Source: Hydractinia symbiolongicarpus (lineage: Eukaryota > Cnidaria > Hydrozoa > Anthoathecata > Hydractiniidae). Taken from it: DNA of 60,000 bases. A program made the position numbers and the translations under genes. Shown here one piece after another: positions 44,267 to 60,000 of the stretch (positions are counted from its first letter, which is position 1; each line of letters starts with the position of its first letter). The notes under the pieces are model-generated. The model worked only from the letters and a program-made list of their open reading frames with translations. It did no database searches and was not told where the DNA came from. Location of the stretch: the NCBI RefSeq assembly GCF_029227915.1, contig NC_079882.1:26295001-26355000 (forward strand), read 5' to 3'.

Positions 44267-46087
44267 TAGCCCTTAAAATACGCACCCGTTTTTGAAAATA
44301 CCCATTTTTGGTTAAAAATAATTAACTTTCCAAAACTTAAGTTGCGATTGGTTGCTAAGTAAAAGTCGTATATGGGTAATGTTGGGACCGTTGGGTAGCC
44401 CAATTCTTCCTCTATCTAAAACACTTATGACAATCTGGCCCTCAACAATTATGCTGGTCTAACTGCAGGGATCCAATTTTTTGTCTCTACATACGTGATT
44501 GGAAATACCCTTAAGAATACGTTAAAATGGTTTAATGGGCATATTCAAATTTCTTTGTTAAAACGCACGGGTAAATAAAAATTCCACGCTGTAAGGCTGT
44601 TATATTTCCTAAAGTCTATGACGCTCGATATCCATTTAAACTATCCTCTAAAATGAAATTTCCACGCCTGTTTATTTTGCTGCAAGTTTTACCTGTCTCT
44701 TTATCTTTACAACTAATAAAGCTAATGAAGATAAAAGACTCCGAATTGATAAATACCCAGGGTTTTTCTCTAATATACGTTATTAAGTTGATGTGCGAGT
44801 TAAAAAGCGATCTTTCAATTGTTGATGTGACATACTGAAGGTTGGTTCTTTGTTTTACTGCTATCCTTTTTTTATTTTTCTTTCTAAACAGAAACTTTTA
44901 GGAAATTGTGTTTTCTTTTTCTCGACATGTTTAAGCAATATGGGGAAAACATTAGCAATAGTGTTAAAATGAGAATATAATGGTAGCTAAGCTTCACGGT
45001 GTTAAAAAGATATTACAAGGAAGTTTCCACGTCTACGAAAAAGAAATGATTTACAATGTGCTGTTGTTTTTTCTCCTTTATTTGACCGAAATACAGAGAT
45101 GAAAAATTGTTGTACAAATGATGGTAATTTCAAATATACATTTTTAATTTCATAAAGGAATCTCAAAATCTTTCAAAAGCGCGCAGAATGACTTTACAGT
45201 TTAAAAAGCGGAAAGGAAATTAATTTGTCGTTATTTAAGGAAACGATTTGGTTTGTTCCTTCTTTTCAAAGGCTAACCGTTTTTTTATTTTCACACCGCC
45301 CAGGCGTTTGGCTGGTTCTGAGTTGAAGCCCCAGCTAAGGCTATTTAATTAAATCAAAGTATGTCGCATCTGGGATCACTGGGATAATCGATACTCTGCA
45401 AAATATATTCGGGTTTGGGTGTAATAGATATACCTTATATTCTTAAGTGTAGTCACTACAATGCAAACAAGTACAACCGAAGTGCACTCAAAATTGTAGT
45501 AGCAAGAAAGATAAACTCAAATGCAAAAGATCACAGTTTGGTGAAAGTTAAATATTGTCATAAAAATTGAGTAGCAATATTGACGAGTGTATGGTATTAA
45601 AAATGTTGAGGTAACAGAAGACAGGGGATTGTAAAAATTTTATAATTTAGTCGTAAAGAAAAATTGATCCAAAAAATTTAGTCTATAAGTGGACCAAATA
45701 AACTTATGTACCACCATGGAAATATGTTTACATCTCTATGGTACTAACTTTACTCTTCATCCGGGTTATATTCGAGAACACGAAAGACATTGAAGCAAAG
45801 ATGCACATGTATAAAAATTATTCATCTTCGTATTGAACGTAACTTAAGTGCTTGTTCATGAATGCATTTCCTTTTCCTTTTTTTTTAACTTTAACAAATA
45901 ATAATAAACAATACAGAATAGACATTTTCGAACGGATATGGATGCACGAAACGTACCTGTATATGACGTGTACCGATATCACCAAAAACAATTGTAAAAT
46001 TGATGCCGTATACTTTATTTCAAAAACATATTTCTTTATTATAAATGTTAAAAAGCTAGCCATCTTAAACTTTACCGTCGGTATCAC

Positions 46088-46345
46088 CGTGGCTGTTCTA
46101 CTGTTGTCACTGTTCTTGCCGTCGGCGTTGTGTTGGCATTTAGTCGCTGTTGTATCGTCATTGCTACTCGTTTCATCGCTGTTGTGATCTTTACTTCGTC
46201 ACTGCTGTATTTTCTAATTTTTCCCTAATGTTTTTGTCGTCTTTGATTATCTTGTTGTCAACTGATTATCTTGTTGTCGCTGTTGTGTCGTCATATTTTC
46301 CACTTTGTCGTTGTTGTTGTCGTTCTCTTTGTTGTTTACCAATAT
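46088..46345. repeat. GTTGT/GTCG low-complexity tract
   Basis: The sequence is dominated by TGTTGT, GTCGTC and GTTGTCG words. It produces overlapping valine/leucine/cysteine-rich frames in several phases that are not genes. Confidence 0.6.
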
Positions 46346-48984
46346 TCTTATCGCAAAATGATTAAAAATGTGGAATTATACGCCTGCGAATATGTTAATT
46401 GTATGAGGTTAATAACTTGTTTACTTGTGGCTTTCTCTGTTTGTTCGACTAATCACGTGACATAGGGTAATGGTTTCGGTCGCATTCGCTGCATTGAGGT
46501 CAACATTACCTCATCATCTTTGCGGTTGATGTGTGTATAGCAACGAGACGTTTTTCCTTCTGTGAACAATACTAGACTACGAGGGGCAACTTCAACATTA
46601 TTAAGTGTTTTAGGCTAATTCCGATGCTATCGTGATTTAACGGTAATCAACACTTCTATGTAACTGATCCGATATTTGATAATAACAAAAAATTGTATCG
46701 TGGGTAGGTAACATTGTTTTAATTGCAACAATAGCTTTTATGCAAACATGCGCGTGGGCGAAGGAGGAGTGAACAAGTTAATTGGAAAACATGTTGACGA
46801 AACAAGCGAGTCGACAAAAGTCCCTGAAAATATTTTGGTCTCTATAATCTTTTCTCCACTTTTGAATTTTATGAATACGAATGAGCAGAATCAAGTATTT
46901 CAAGTATCTTTTCGCCGTCTGAGTGCCTTAACACTATGAAGCTAATAAGAAGCTTGGGTATGAGATTGGGTGGACAGAACTAAAAAAATTCTTCCCAGAC
47001 ACTACTTCATTGTATAAAGTTTTTTTTTTATATTACCTTAACATGTAAAAAGGGCTCAATGTTTCATATATCTCTTCCATTACAAAAAATGTAAATGATC
47101 TAATCTTCTAAGAACAATTTTAAAGATACAATAAGGCTGGAAAAGTCTGCGAAAACACAATTGTAGTGAAATATATTGCAAGACAATAATTCTTGCAGAA
47201 TCAGTTATTGCAATTTTGGGAAGTAAATAAATCTAGGTCCACAAAAATTTATTATGTAAATCAATATAAAAACGCATAAAATAAAAAGTCAAATATGCCA
47301 CAAAATAAAGAACAGCTTTGGTTAAAGGTAAATTTCTAGGACCGTATTTTTTAACTAATTAGGGAATATTTATTAAAGAAAGATCTGAATATTTTAAAAT
47401 TTGCGGTTGTGGGGTCCAAGGTGAGGTTTTATTTGTTTAATATAAAAAAAAGAATTGCTCATTTTTTTTTGGTCTATAAAAAATTCAAAATGGAAATGAG
47501 AACACGCTAGGTTTGGAAGTGTTCATTTCATGAACCTCCTGCAGAAATTCTTCTTTCCATTGCAACGCTGCTAAAAGAAATAAACTAAAAAAAAGATAAG
47601 ATAAAAAAAGATATTTTAATTAAAACACTGAATATAAAGTTGAAATAATAAACTCGCTGTTTTAATTTGAAATTAGTAGTTTCTTTTGTTATGTTGAATT
47701 GAATGAAAATAATGGTAGTTTTTTAAAAAAATAAAAATTGTGCGTACATTTCTATGAAGTTTTCACTTTAACCAAATCCTATAAATACGCCAAGTCCATT
47801 TTTATTGTGAGTGGAATTTGATAAACCTTTTCACCGTTATAAAAAACGTATCAACATTATTTGATTGAAAGATAATTCTTGCCCTGATAAAAAAAAACAA
47901 GAACATTATAAAAAACAGGTTAGGCGAAGACAATGAGTTAACAATACCAGTGACCGGATGGGATATACAATAAAAATTAACACCATTGATGGGTATCTTG
48001 TTTTAAGGAAAAAAAGATCCCATTTTTTCGTAGTAGATGGAGGCTGGTTGCCAATGCACGGTGAGTCACTTAAAGTATTGATACCATCTTTTTCACTAGC
48101 GGCGCTTTTGGCGATAGCAAATAGATTCAATATTTATTAACTATTTGGCTCAATTTATCTACTAAAAATCCTCAATTAATTAAGTTTTTTTTATTTTTAA
48201 AAAATATATTTTTTGTATTCCTTTTTCTCGTGTGATTTCTCTTTTAGTTTACTTCGCGTGAACATATGTTCTCTTGAAGCTTTGAAAATATATATACGCC
48301 ATATATTCCGTGTTCAAATCAAATCGAAACTACGTGCCACGAAAAACTTTCAAAATTCTGACTATTCAAGCAGAACAAAAGCCCACATATTCTATGGCTA
48401 ATTAATTCTTCTGCATTTTGATTGGTTTAATGTATGTATTCGTCTCGACTTTGTAAAAGATTATGGCGCCGATAGAAGCGAAGTAATTACGTTTTCTGAC
48501 ATATGCATTATGTGAAGCAATTGAATTGAAATAAAGGCCTGAACAGAATAAAATAGTTTTTATTTAAGATTTTTGTGTTGGCTTGTAACGCAGTTTGATA
48601 AATAATGTCAAAATGAACTGTCTTTTTTATATTTCGTTAAGTGGCTACATCGAACGAAATGATTACGAAGACAAGACGTAATTAAACTAATTTTGATAAA
48701 GAGAGCGATTAGTTTTGGTACATAGTTAGAGATATTTAAAAAGATTTCAATAACTCATCATTTCTGATAGAGATAAGAGCAAGCTTAACAGAAGGTTAGT
48801 TATAGAGAAAAGTTAGCAAGGCAGGAAGTAAGGATTGTATCCAGGTATGAAAACATACGAAAGCTTTTAATAAAGTTTATATCTAGAGATTATTCAGGTC
48901 TTTGTTTATATACGACTTTCAATATCAAAAGACATTCTTTTTTTATAATATCACATTAAGATTTTTATCTAACATTGTAGATTT

Positions 48985-48998
48985 TTGTTTTATTTAGA
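48985..48998 (+). promoter_or_regulatory. Splice acceptor upstream of the GATA start codon
   Basis: TTTGTTTTATTTAG ends at 48997, 40 bases before the ATG at 49038. A second AG at 48980 is a weaker option. It implies a 5'UTR intron or a spliced leader. Confidence 0.5.
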
Positions 48999-49037
48999 TA
49001 GAAACAATATATCAAGTTATCTTTGTCAAGCACAAGA

Positions 49038-52094
<3,057 letters not shown>

Positions 52095-53067
52095 AATATT
52101 TTTCGTTTATTATAATATTAGTTGAAATTTTGAATTTTTGAAATTTATTTTTTTATTGACAGATGAACTTCATTATGTTCATAAATTTCGTAATTATTTC
52201 AATTCTTTTGTCGACTTATGGCAGATCTCAAATATTTTCTCACAACAACTTCTATAAAGGCTATCTAGTTTGTTTCGACTTACTTCATAGTTGTTTTACT
52301 GTTATAAAGTGTGACCTCTATCACATCATCATAATTTCTATATTATCTAATTTTTGCTGACTCAGCTATAAATATGTAAATTTTTGATGTAAAAATTATT
52401 TAAGGGAATTAAATTTTTTTAAATTGCTATTTTATTTTGTAGATAATTCTCCTTAGTTTTTGGGGAAATATATTTATTGTAGACAAAATAATGTTTGCTT
52501 ATCATCTAAATATTCAATACAACGAATTTACGAATTAAAAACGACCATGGATTGGTATTTTTCCCACTTAAACCAAATAATAAACTACGTTGAAGGGAAT
52601 ATTAAGCATTTTTAATTTTAAAAGCACTTAACGAAAAAAATCAATTCGCATAATGAAAATCAATAGGTTTAATTTGAGAGAAACCACAAACGAGACACGA
52701 TATTAAACTTCATGAATCAGGAGAAATTGAAGCTCGTGGGAATTTTTGAACGAGCTAACAAAAAAGAAAATATTCTTCAACAAGAAGAAATAAACTTTTG
52801 CGCTCGTATGTAATTACTATGTACAGGAAGAAAATTTGTTTTTACTGCCAAGCTTATTTAAAATAAAGAGAATTTTACTTTTTAACATTGTTTTATTAAA
52901 CGAAGAACGTTGAAAACGCTCATATTTTGCACAGTAGGCCGATACAAAAATGTATGTAATACATCTTGATATTCTTCTTCACAACCTCCTTTATTTTCCA
53001 CATTATGTCTTCAAACGCCATCTACTCAAATGAATGTAGACGTACTTCTTACTGGTTTACCCTACAC

Positions 53068-53087
53068 CACCGCCCTTTTTGGCGGTG
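53068..53087. repeat. GC-rich hairpin
   Basis: CACCGCC and GGCGGTG form a perfect 7-bp stem around a CTTTTT loop, in an otherwise AT-rich context. It is not the histone 3' stem-loop sequence. Confidence 0.65.
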
Positions 53088-54507
53088 TTAAATCTTTAGT
53101 GTTCAAAATTTTACGCCGTGGCGGGAAAGTCGATTTAGTGCCATGAAAGGAGGGGAGAAGCAATGGGAACAAAGTTGGCAGAAAAGGCCAATTTAAAGTA
53201 TTTTGAAACAAGCTTGTAAAAAGCTTGTCTCGTTAGCTCAACTTTGCCTGCAAAACAAATTTGTATGCAAAAGGCTCTTCATTGGCCACTTAAATTCAAA
53301 CTTTTCAACTTCCAATTTCCTTATTAGATCAGATTTAGATTCTAGAACGTTTCATAAAGTTGAACTGTTTATAGCAGCCTCTGTTGCTCATATGTTACAG
53401 TTGTATATTTTTTCTACATCAGATAAATTTACATCTGATATAATCACTGGTGACAACAGCCTTAAGCAGAGGCATTTTGCTTGTTTTTTTTTCTTTTTCT
53501 AAGATTTTTCTTATTGCTATTAGAATTTGTTTTTATCTTGTCTGATCCTTGCTGTGGTGTTATGATAACAGATAAGTGAAATCTAACGGGTTCAATCCAT
53601 ATAGATCCATATCAAGGACGGAAATATGAGCGATTTTGATTTAACGAACTTTTCCTTATGCTATTTAAATATCTTATCAGTTTGTCATAGCCACAGTATG
53701 TGATGTTAACATCTGTGCAAATTGGATTAAGTTCTTTCATAATAAAATAATTAAACATTATGAAGTCGACAATTAAATGTTACAATACGTTTTCAATTCT
53801 TTTTCAACTCTTCATTAATAACCAGCCATAGATTCGTTTGAGTAATGAAATTAATTAAGGATAATTACGTCGTTCTAATTGAAATGGACAAGTTGTCATC
53901 TTTTTTGTATGTTTACGCAGTATTAAAGAGTCTCCATTACTACACAAGTCTCCTCCTCTTTTGATAACATTGACGTTGGTATAAACAAGGCAATTTCGGG
54001 ATTAACGAAAAGATTAGTAGAATCACGTCTACCTTACTGCAGCTCCCATTATTAAATTATAAACTATATTGCACATCGCTAAAATAACGCAAACATTTTT
54101 AAGCAATCCATCTACATGATTCTTAGTAAGAGTTGACGCCTTGCACATTAAATTTTCATGACAAAGTACCAACAACCTACGTTAGTTAAAATAAAACCAA
54201 TTAACCAATTTAACAAACAATAGCCTGGGTACTAATGTGGAGCCAATAGTAGTTAATCTACGTTTGGGTTACTAAGCAACAGAGTTACTGACATACTACG
54301 CAATAAGGCCGTTGTTAAACAAGGAAAATACTTTGACCTTCCTCCTGAATAATGATTGTTTCATACATATCTTTGATTTTAGTGAATCTGATTTGGGGCG
54401 TGTCGTTCATTAAGGTCAATTATAATCAACAATTATTAATTAAAACAAAACCTGGCACGATTTTACATCATAATATAGTTTTGTTAACCGTATGTCTGTC
54501 TTTTTAT

Positions 54508-54598
54508 CTGTTTATCTGTTTGTTTGTTTGTTTGTTTTCTTTTTGTTTTCGTATATTTGTGTTTGTTTTCCATTTTGTTTTCGTTTGTTTGTTTGGCT
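54508..54598. repeat. (TTTG)n-rich simple repeat
   Basis: Runs of GTTTGTTTGTTT with TTTTCG interruptions. Frames through it are artefacts. Confidence 0.8.
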
Positions 54599-55766
54599 GA
54601 TTATTTGATTTTAATGAAAACATCGATACTTCTGCGACTTGTATGTGACAATTAAAACTTACCTCCCACGTAAAAACAATTTAATTTTAACATTAGTATT
54701 CGAGAAAATTTATTCTCCTGCCTGATTTCCATTCATAAGAGAGTAGTCAGATTAAAGAAACAAGTCACTATCGCGAAAATCTAATCCAGCAAATCCACCA
54801 TCTTGGATAACAGCTCCCACGTAAAGTGGCAAACATCAAAGCATTTTAGATATCATTTTTGGCATATATATCTGACACGCCAGTAAAGTTTAAGTTTCTA
54901 ACATTTAGGTTAGTGCTCTATCCGAAACTACGTCCCTTGTATCATATACGAGGGTATAGCGTCTGTAAAACGCGTATAACTCGCATCTTTAAGCAAGCTC
55001 CACCTACTGGAAACCTTATTGCATCAAAATCGGAAACGAATCATAAATAAGCCAAACCTAATGCAAAGAATGAAAAGTAATCTGAGTGGGGGGAACAAAA
55101 CCTTCGACATTAACACTCTTGTCTTTACAAGAGATAATTGCAGAATGATTGCTTCAATAGAGATTACCTTATTTAGGAATGTGAGGTAAACTTAAGTTTT
55201 GCCATTGCTCCTCATTTTGTCTTAAAATTGAAATTATAGACTTAAAGCGTAATTTCCGGCGATCTCTCGGTGTGCCGTAGTGATATGACAATCAACAGAT
55301 TAAAATTTTGTATTTGTTACGTCATGGGTCCTCTAACAAGTGCCAAGTTTAATTGACATTATAAGTCCGTTTTTCATATGTAATGGAAGTGTGTTGCTTA
55401 GCGTTTTTATTAACATGGAATAACAACACTTCGTATGCTCCTATAAACCCTTAGACGATGGATCGCGTAGAGCTACGGTCGAAAGTTGGGCAAAAGCAAC
55501 CACAGTTGCAGCACCATAATTCCTGAGGACTAGGTTCTTATGCAAAAGCTGCCATTATTAGACAGGGAGGATGAATTGGACTTCCCTACGGTACCAAGCT
55601 ATAAAACATCTTTGGAAAGGTGATTATTTTTTAGCCAAGAAGGGGTGCGTATTTTAAGGGTTCATCAACTGGCAAAATAGTTACAAGTTTAGCTAAGGAA
55701 GAAAAGAAAAAAACTGTTATAATAAAATTTCTCACGACTTCTTACTTTACTTTATTTGCTTACTTG

Positions 55767-56022
55767 CACGTGACAAGCAACGTACTACACGCGATTGGTG
55801 ACAAAACTACACGTGACAAGCAACGTACTACACGCGATTAGTGACAAAACTACACGTGAGAAGCGAAGTAATACACACGATTGGTGACAAACTACATGTG
55901 ACAAGCGACGTACTACACGCGATTGGTGACAAACTACATGTGACAAGCGACAAACTACACGCGATTGGTGACAAAATACATGGGACACGTGACGAACTAC
56001 ACGCGATTGGTGACAAATATGT
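55767..56022. repeat. Tandem repeat, 42-43 bp unit, about six copies
   Basis: The unit is ACRTGACAAGCRACGTACTA followed by CACGCGATTGGTGACAAAACT. Starts fall near 55767, 55810, 55853, 55895, 55937 and 55979. The period is close to a multiple of three, so open frames appear on both strands (55785-56154 and 55841-56071), but they are repetitive and not genes. Confidence 0.9.
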
Positions 56023-58711
56023 GCAATGTAGACGAATATTTGGCAGTGTGGAAATACAAATTACTTTATGAGACATGATATAACTTGTTGAATCATATTG
56101 AACGTTGGTGTTAATATTGACGTTATAAATTAGAAAAAAAACCAATGAGTTCAATTTCTATAGAAATTTATAAGTTGGCAATAAACATGCCAAAAAGGAA
56201 CATAATGGCAATTAGTAAAATTAAAATGAAAAAAGAATTTTAGTAAACATGACGCCATCCACACATTCCATTCTGATCGAGTTGTGTAATTTTCAAAAGG
56301 ATAGGAGACATAGCTATGATTGTCATTAATTTAGATTTTCTTATCAGTTGTTTATAATATGTAGCAATATATATCACCAACTATAAGTACAATATACAAA
56401 AAATGTATTAAAAAAATACTAATTGAGATAATTGATAATTTAGATTTTTAGTTGCATATTATTTTCAAGCCTATAAAGTATACAGTCCAATCCAAGTTCA
56501 AAGCAGTCAATTACATAATTATCCAAATCAAGTCCTAGTTTTGCGAAGAAACAAATGCGCGTAATTTCGCGCTTGGTAGTTAATGGGCCCTGTAAGCCCC
56601 TTCTCTCCCTAATGTAGTTGGAGCCGAACCATTTACAAAATTACCTACAAAAGTACCTTTCAATACCCTAAAGAGGTCTGCTTTGCAAGTTATTCAACAA
56701 AACATCAAAATAAAATGTTTTCAAATCTGTCTAAAACCTATAAAATCAAAAATTATAACCAAAATACTATTAATTCTTTTAAACCAGGGCTTTTTTGTCT
56801 GCTTTAACAAAATTTAGAAAATTTGCTCTCTACCTCAAATATTTTGGTGATGCTGATAGCGACTACTTTGATAAGAACTCGTCTGAAAATGAAAGAATTT
56901 CGATAATAAGGAATAAGAATACTATTTTAAAACAAGCTGAATCAACATTAGGTTCTACACAATTATTTCCCTCTTTAAAGGGGTGCTTAAACTACTTGAA
57001 CTGGGTGTGAATTTAAAAAAAAATAGACAAATAAATATGGCATTTGATGCACAAGGTATATAAAAACTTAATGTCCTTGATTATTCCATCAAACTGATAT
57101 ACACATAATTATTTTATCACACCGAACAAAAAGACACAATTGTCAGTGATAAAACATGCGTACTTCTTTCTGCATTGAATTGTTTTTAAGTACGTTTGAT
57201 TTGCCAGGAGAATTGCCATACATGTTACCTTGAATGATATTATCCTATGTTTAATGTCATATGGAAAATATTTCCTCGGTTAGCGTGGAAATCCTTCAGC
57301 ATAATATCGTTTTAGTTTCCGTGCATATGGAGGAAGGAGGGAGGAGAACACTTATTCTAACTGATGACGAAGTACCAAGTGGTAACTGTTTATTGTTTGT
57401 GATAAGAATCTATTTTTTATTTTTAAAAATTATGCCGAATCGACTTAAATTTATCCTTCCTACAGGGAAAATCCATGTTTCATCTTTTGTTTTGCTCTGG
57501 GCGAACGGTGTTGACGCCATGTGATTTCTGCCCAGTGGTCTGAATGTCAAAGTGAAGAAATTCAAGCCAAGATCTTATCCGGTCATTCACAGTAAGCAAA
57601 AAAACTAATTTTGTAGTTTATTATTTGGACCAATCGATGGATTAGGGGCTGTTCATATGTATCATTAAATGGCATTATTTTAACACGCCATATTAAATAT
57701 GAATCCCGTACTATTATTTGCCTATTTCGCTCACAGATACAACATGAAGTTCTAGTCGATCGAAAATGTTTGGGAGACGATGTGCGGAGCTAGCGGTGAC
57801 CATTTTGAATATTTCTTATGACTTTTCCCCCTTCTAAATTGTTTGTATTGTAGAAACATTCAATTTTGATATATTTTTACATGTTAGTATTAAAATTTTA
57901 ACGCGTTTTTAGCCGCGTAATAATCTTAAACAAACCAATTTTAAGATTTTGGGTACCAACGTACATGTCAAGGAGCATTCTAATGCCAGCTAGCTTGTCA
58001 TATTTATTCCTTTTCTTTCAAGGCTATTATTTAGTTTGATTAAAGCTACTTCTGGCTAAAAAGTGAAAGTAGAGAAATACAGTTGGCTACAAAAATCTTT
58101 CAAGTAACGTTTGTTATAATAAATGCAGTTAGATAGATACATTTTTTACTGCAATATACGCTTTTGCAAAAGTTATTGATTCAATGAGAAAGTCTATATT
58201 AACCTGTAATACTAATATTGTAACGATAGGCTGTAGAATGGTCTTTTTTAAAACGAATTTGCAATAAAATTTTTTGGAAAAGGTAATTGCGCCTAATAGG
58301 GAGCATTGGTGTGAGCAATCCAAATAGATGTGCGAAATGGTTTACCTGTAACATGCGATCATCCCAGGTTGACTCACGATTAATTTTTGAACTTTCATGG
58401 GAAGTAATTCCGCAAAATAAGGCATGCTTGCTGACTGTTTTTTTCTATGACGGGTAACAACCGGTTTTAACCTGTGTTTTCATTTCAGTTAAGTTGCGAG
58501 AAAGTTATTTCTTTAAAAGATACTTCACTCAATACGCTGTATTGCTGTGAGCGGTGCTCTGGATTTGCGGCATGCCATATCCCTATACTAAAGCATTTTA
58601 CCTGGATGTGCAGCATAATTTAAGTGCCTAACCTGACGCTTAACGTTGGGCAGACTTTATAGCCGCATCTCATACCGTACACCTGTACTAAAAACCCCAA
58701 ACACGGAAGTG

Positions 58712-59105
58712 CAACATGGTCTACCTGGACCTAAGCGCGAAATCTTGCGTGCAACACCTAATAAATTGTGGCTTAATCCGGCGTTTCGACGCCAGATGTC
58801 CCGGCCAATTAATTGTTTATTGTGATAGAATATATTCTTTGTTTTTTTTTAAAAAAAAATGCCAAACATAAATTTATCTTGCCTATTGAGGAAACTTCTG
58901 TTTATATGGGATAATGAATTACCCGCTTACCAATATCTAAATGTTCTTTTGCCATGTAAATGCAATTAAACGTTAAAAGCTAAAAGTTTCCTGTGAAACA
59001 CACAAGTTGGCTTTATACCTCAAAACTTTAAAAGTTGTCTATGAATCTTTTAACCCTTGGTGTTGAACGCAAGATTGCGCGCTTAGGTCCAGGTAGACCA
59101 TGTTG
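58712..59105. mobile_element. MITE with ~46-bp terminal inverted repeats (394 bp)
   Basis: The left end CAACATGGTCTACCTGGACC, then TAAGCGCG and CTTGCGTGCAACACC, recurs inverted at the right end (GGTGTTGAACGCAAGATTGC, GCGCTTAGGTCC, AGGTAGACCATGTTG). The interior is AT-rich and non-coding. A target-site duplication is not obvious. Confidence 0.75.
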
Positions 59106-60000
59106 GTTTAACCTTATCGGTAAACGAAATAAGCAAAAAGTGACCAAATCGTGACTAAAATCTTTTGCCGACTAACAATTTTTTGCCAAATTTTTTTTAT
59201 CCGGCTAAACATTTTTCAGGATTTTACTTATACCGACCACTATTTTTTGCGGATGTTTTGCAGCATGTCATTCTCCTTGTATTGAGTCTCAAGGTCATCA
59301 ATTGTGCTAGTTGTGCCAGCATTTTTTCTTTAGTGCAAGCATTTGGATATTTTTCACAGCTAAAAAATTTCGTAATGGAAGTTTTAGCTGCCAAGTAACT
59401 TTTAAAATAAAGCAGTAGTTCATATGTTACAGGGATAGGGACATTTTGTTGCCCCTTTTACCGGTTCACTGAGACCTTTCCCTCCATAGGGTACATCTAT
59501 GTATATTTATTTGTCTTCAAGTATATATTACAGATTACAAATTTCTTTTTTAGTCAAATATATTCTCCGCGGGAAATTGTTTAAATTCTCCTTTCTTTGT
59601 AAATTTTCTTATGATAAAGTCTTTGCAATACAAATCACTTACCACATATTTAGATTTGAATATACTTATTCTAGAAAGATGCCGTACTTTGCTTTCAAAT
59701 TTTTTATTGTGTTAGGTTATCCTTCTGAATTACGTCATTATAAATATCTAATGTCCATCAATTTTTTTTCTGCTGAAAAATACAAATTAAAAACAATAAA
59801 AAAATGCAAAGCAAAAAAAAAAAAACCCAAAAAACCTCAAGGAATTAAAGAAATTACAGTTTACAAGTAGGCATAGCCATTAACTAAGAAAGTAATAAGT
59901 GACACTATGCTATTAACTGTAGTTTTGGGGGAATCTAGGGAACAGAGAAAACTAGTAGATTAGAAATGACTTTATATAAAATACTATCAACCGTCTAAGA

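Larger units (their letters stand above)
42975..48996. other. Intergenic region between TSC2 and the GATA gene
   Basis: No gene could be supported in about 6 kb. An AATAAA at 43441 could serve TSC2 polyadenylation. The region contains the palindrome at 44231-44266 and a GTTGTCG-rich low-complexity tract at 46088-46345 whose open frames are compositional. The minus-strand frame 47906-48130 has unbiased composition but no recognised domain. Confidence 0.45.
52095..60000. other. Gene-poor 3' flank of the GATA gene
   Basis: No gene could be supported. AATAAA words near 52577 and 52862 are candidate polyadenylation signals for the GATA transcript. Open frames such as 53203-53502, 57261-57524 and 59499-59870 have no recognised domains, and the last has the biased Lys/Phe composition of AT-rich noise. 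Repeats in the stretch are listed separately. Confidence 0.45.

Noticed and set aside
45818-46465. Overlapping hydrophobic frames that look like a membrane protein
   Set aside because: They come from a GTTGT/GTCG low-complexity tract, overlap each other in several frames and show no domain.
47906-48130. Minus-strand frame with ordinary composition (contains AIAKSAASEKDG)
   Set aside because: No domain recognised and no convincing neighbouring exons; kept only as an unexplained frame.
53203-53502. 99-codon plus-strand frame after the GATA gene
   Set aside because: No recognised motif, a poly-Phe end from a T-rich run and no supporting exons.
55785-56154. CHQSRVVCRLSHVV-type repeat protein on the minus strand
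   Set aside because: It is a direct read-through of the 42-43 bp satellite, open on both strands.
57261-57524. Frame with a plausible exon-like first half ending at a GTAACT donor
   Set aside because: No partner exon or known domain could be found; evidence too thin for a gene call.

Overview
The window reads as AT-rich animal nuclear DNA: multi-exon genes with GT-AG introns, abundant small transposons, satellites and no operon structure. The gene content (an IL-17-receptor-like SEFIR protein, tuberin/TSC2, a GATA factor, a single-exon class A GPCR) together with very AT-rich introns and splice acceptors placed just before start codons fits a cnidarian, most likely a hydrozoan. That placement is inference; the sequence does not name the species.

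Layout: (1) 1-262, an ACGTTG/GACGTC-rich repeat running off the left edge. (2) 492-4261, minus strand, a seven-exon gene whose exons splice in phase to a 480-residue single-pass receptor with a cytoplasmic SEFIR domain. (3) 4278-11618, mostly gene-poor, with TTCGCGAA-rich and pogo-like remnants and a dispersed repeat (about 8620-9565). (4) 11619-42974, plus strand, the complete TSC2 gene: 23 coding exons, all phase-compatible, 1648 residues. Its sixth intron is 15.2 kb (15191-30365) and holds a second copy of the dispersed repeat with another element nested inside it, a 127-bp satellite, a dead PIF/Harbinger transposase, an intact rhodopsin-like GPCR gene (22732-23628), a cluster of 110-174 bp Helitron-like units, a mariner-type foldback MITE, a tRNA-derived SINE and a head-to-tail run of three ~720-bp Helitron-like elements. 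(5) 42975-49037, intergenic, with a perfect 36-bp palindrome. (6) 49038-52094, plus strand, a four-exon GATA factor with two GATA fingers (381 residues). (7) 52095-60000, no recognisable gene; simple repeats, a 42-43 bp satellite and a MITE with ~46-bp inverted termini.

The genes do not form a pathway unit. TSC2 is the GTPase-activating subunit of the TSC complex that restrains Rheb/TORC1; the SEFIR protein would signal through CIKS/Act1-like adaptors; the GATA factor is a DNA-binding regulator. The strongest leads are the Helitron-like arrays (TC start, CTAG end before T, 3' hairpin, head-to-tail), the GPCR nested in the TSC2 intron, the remodelled phospho-regulatory regions of TSC2, the compact SEFIR receptor, and an acceptor-like AG 1-40 nt before every start codon, which suggests spliced-leader trans-splicing or 5'UTR introns.
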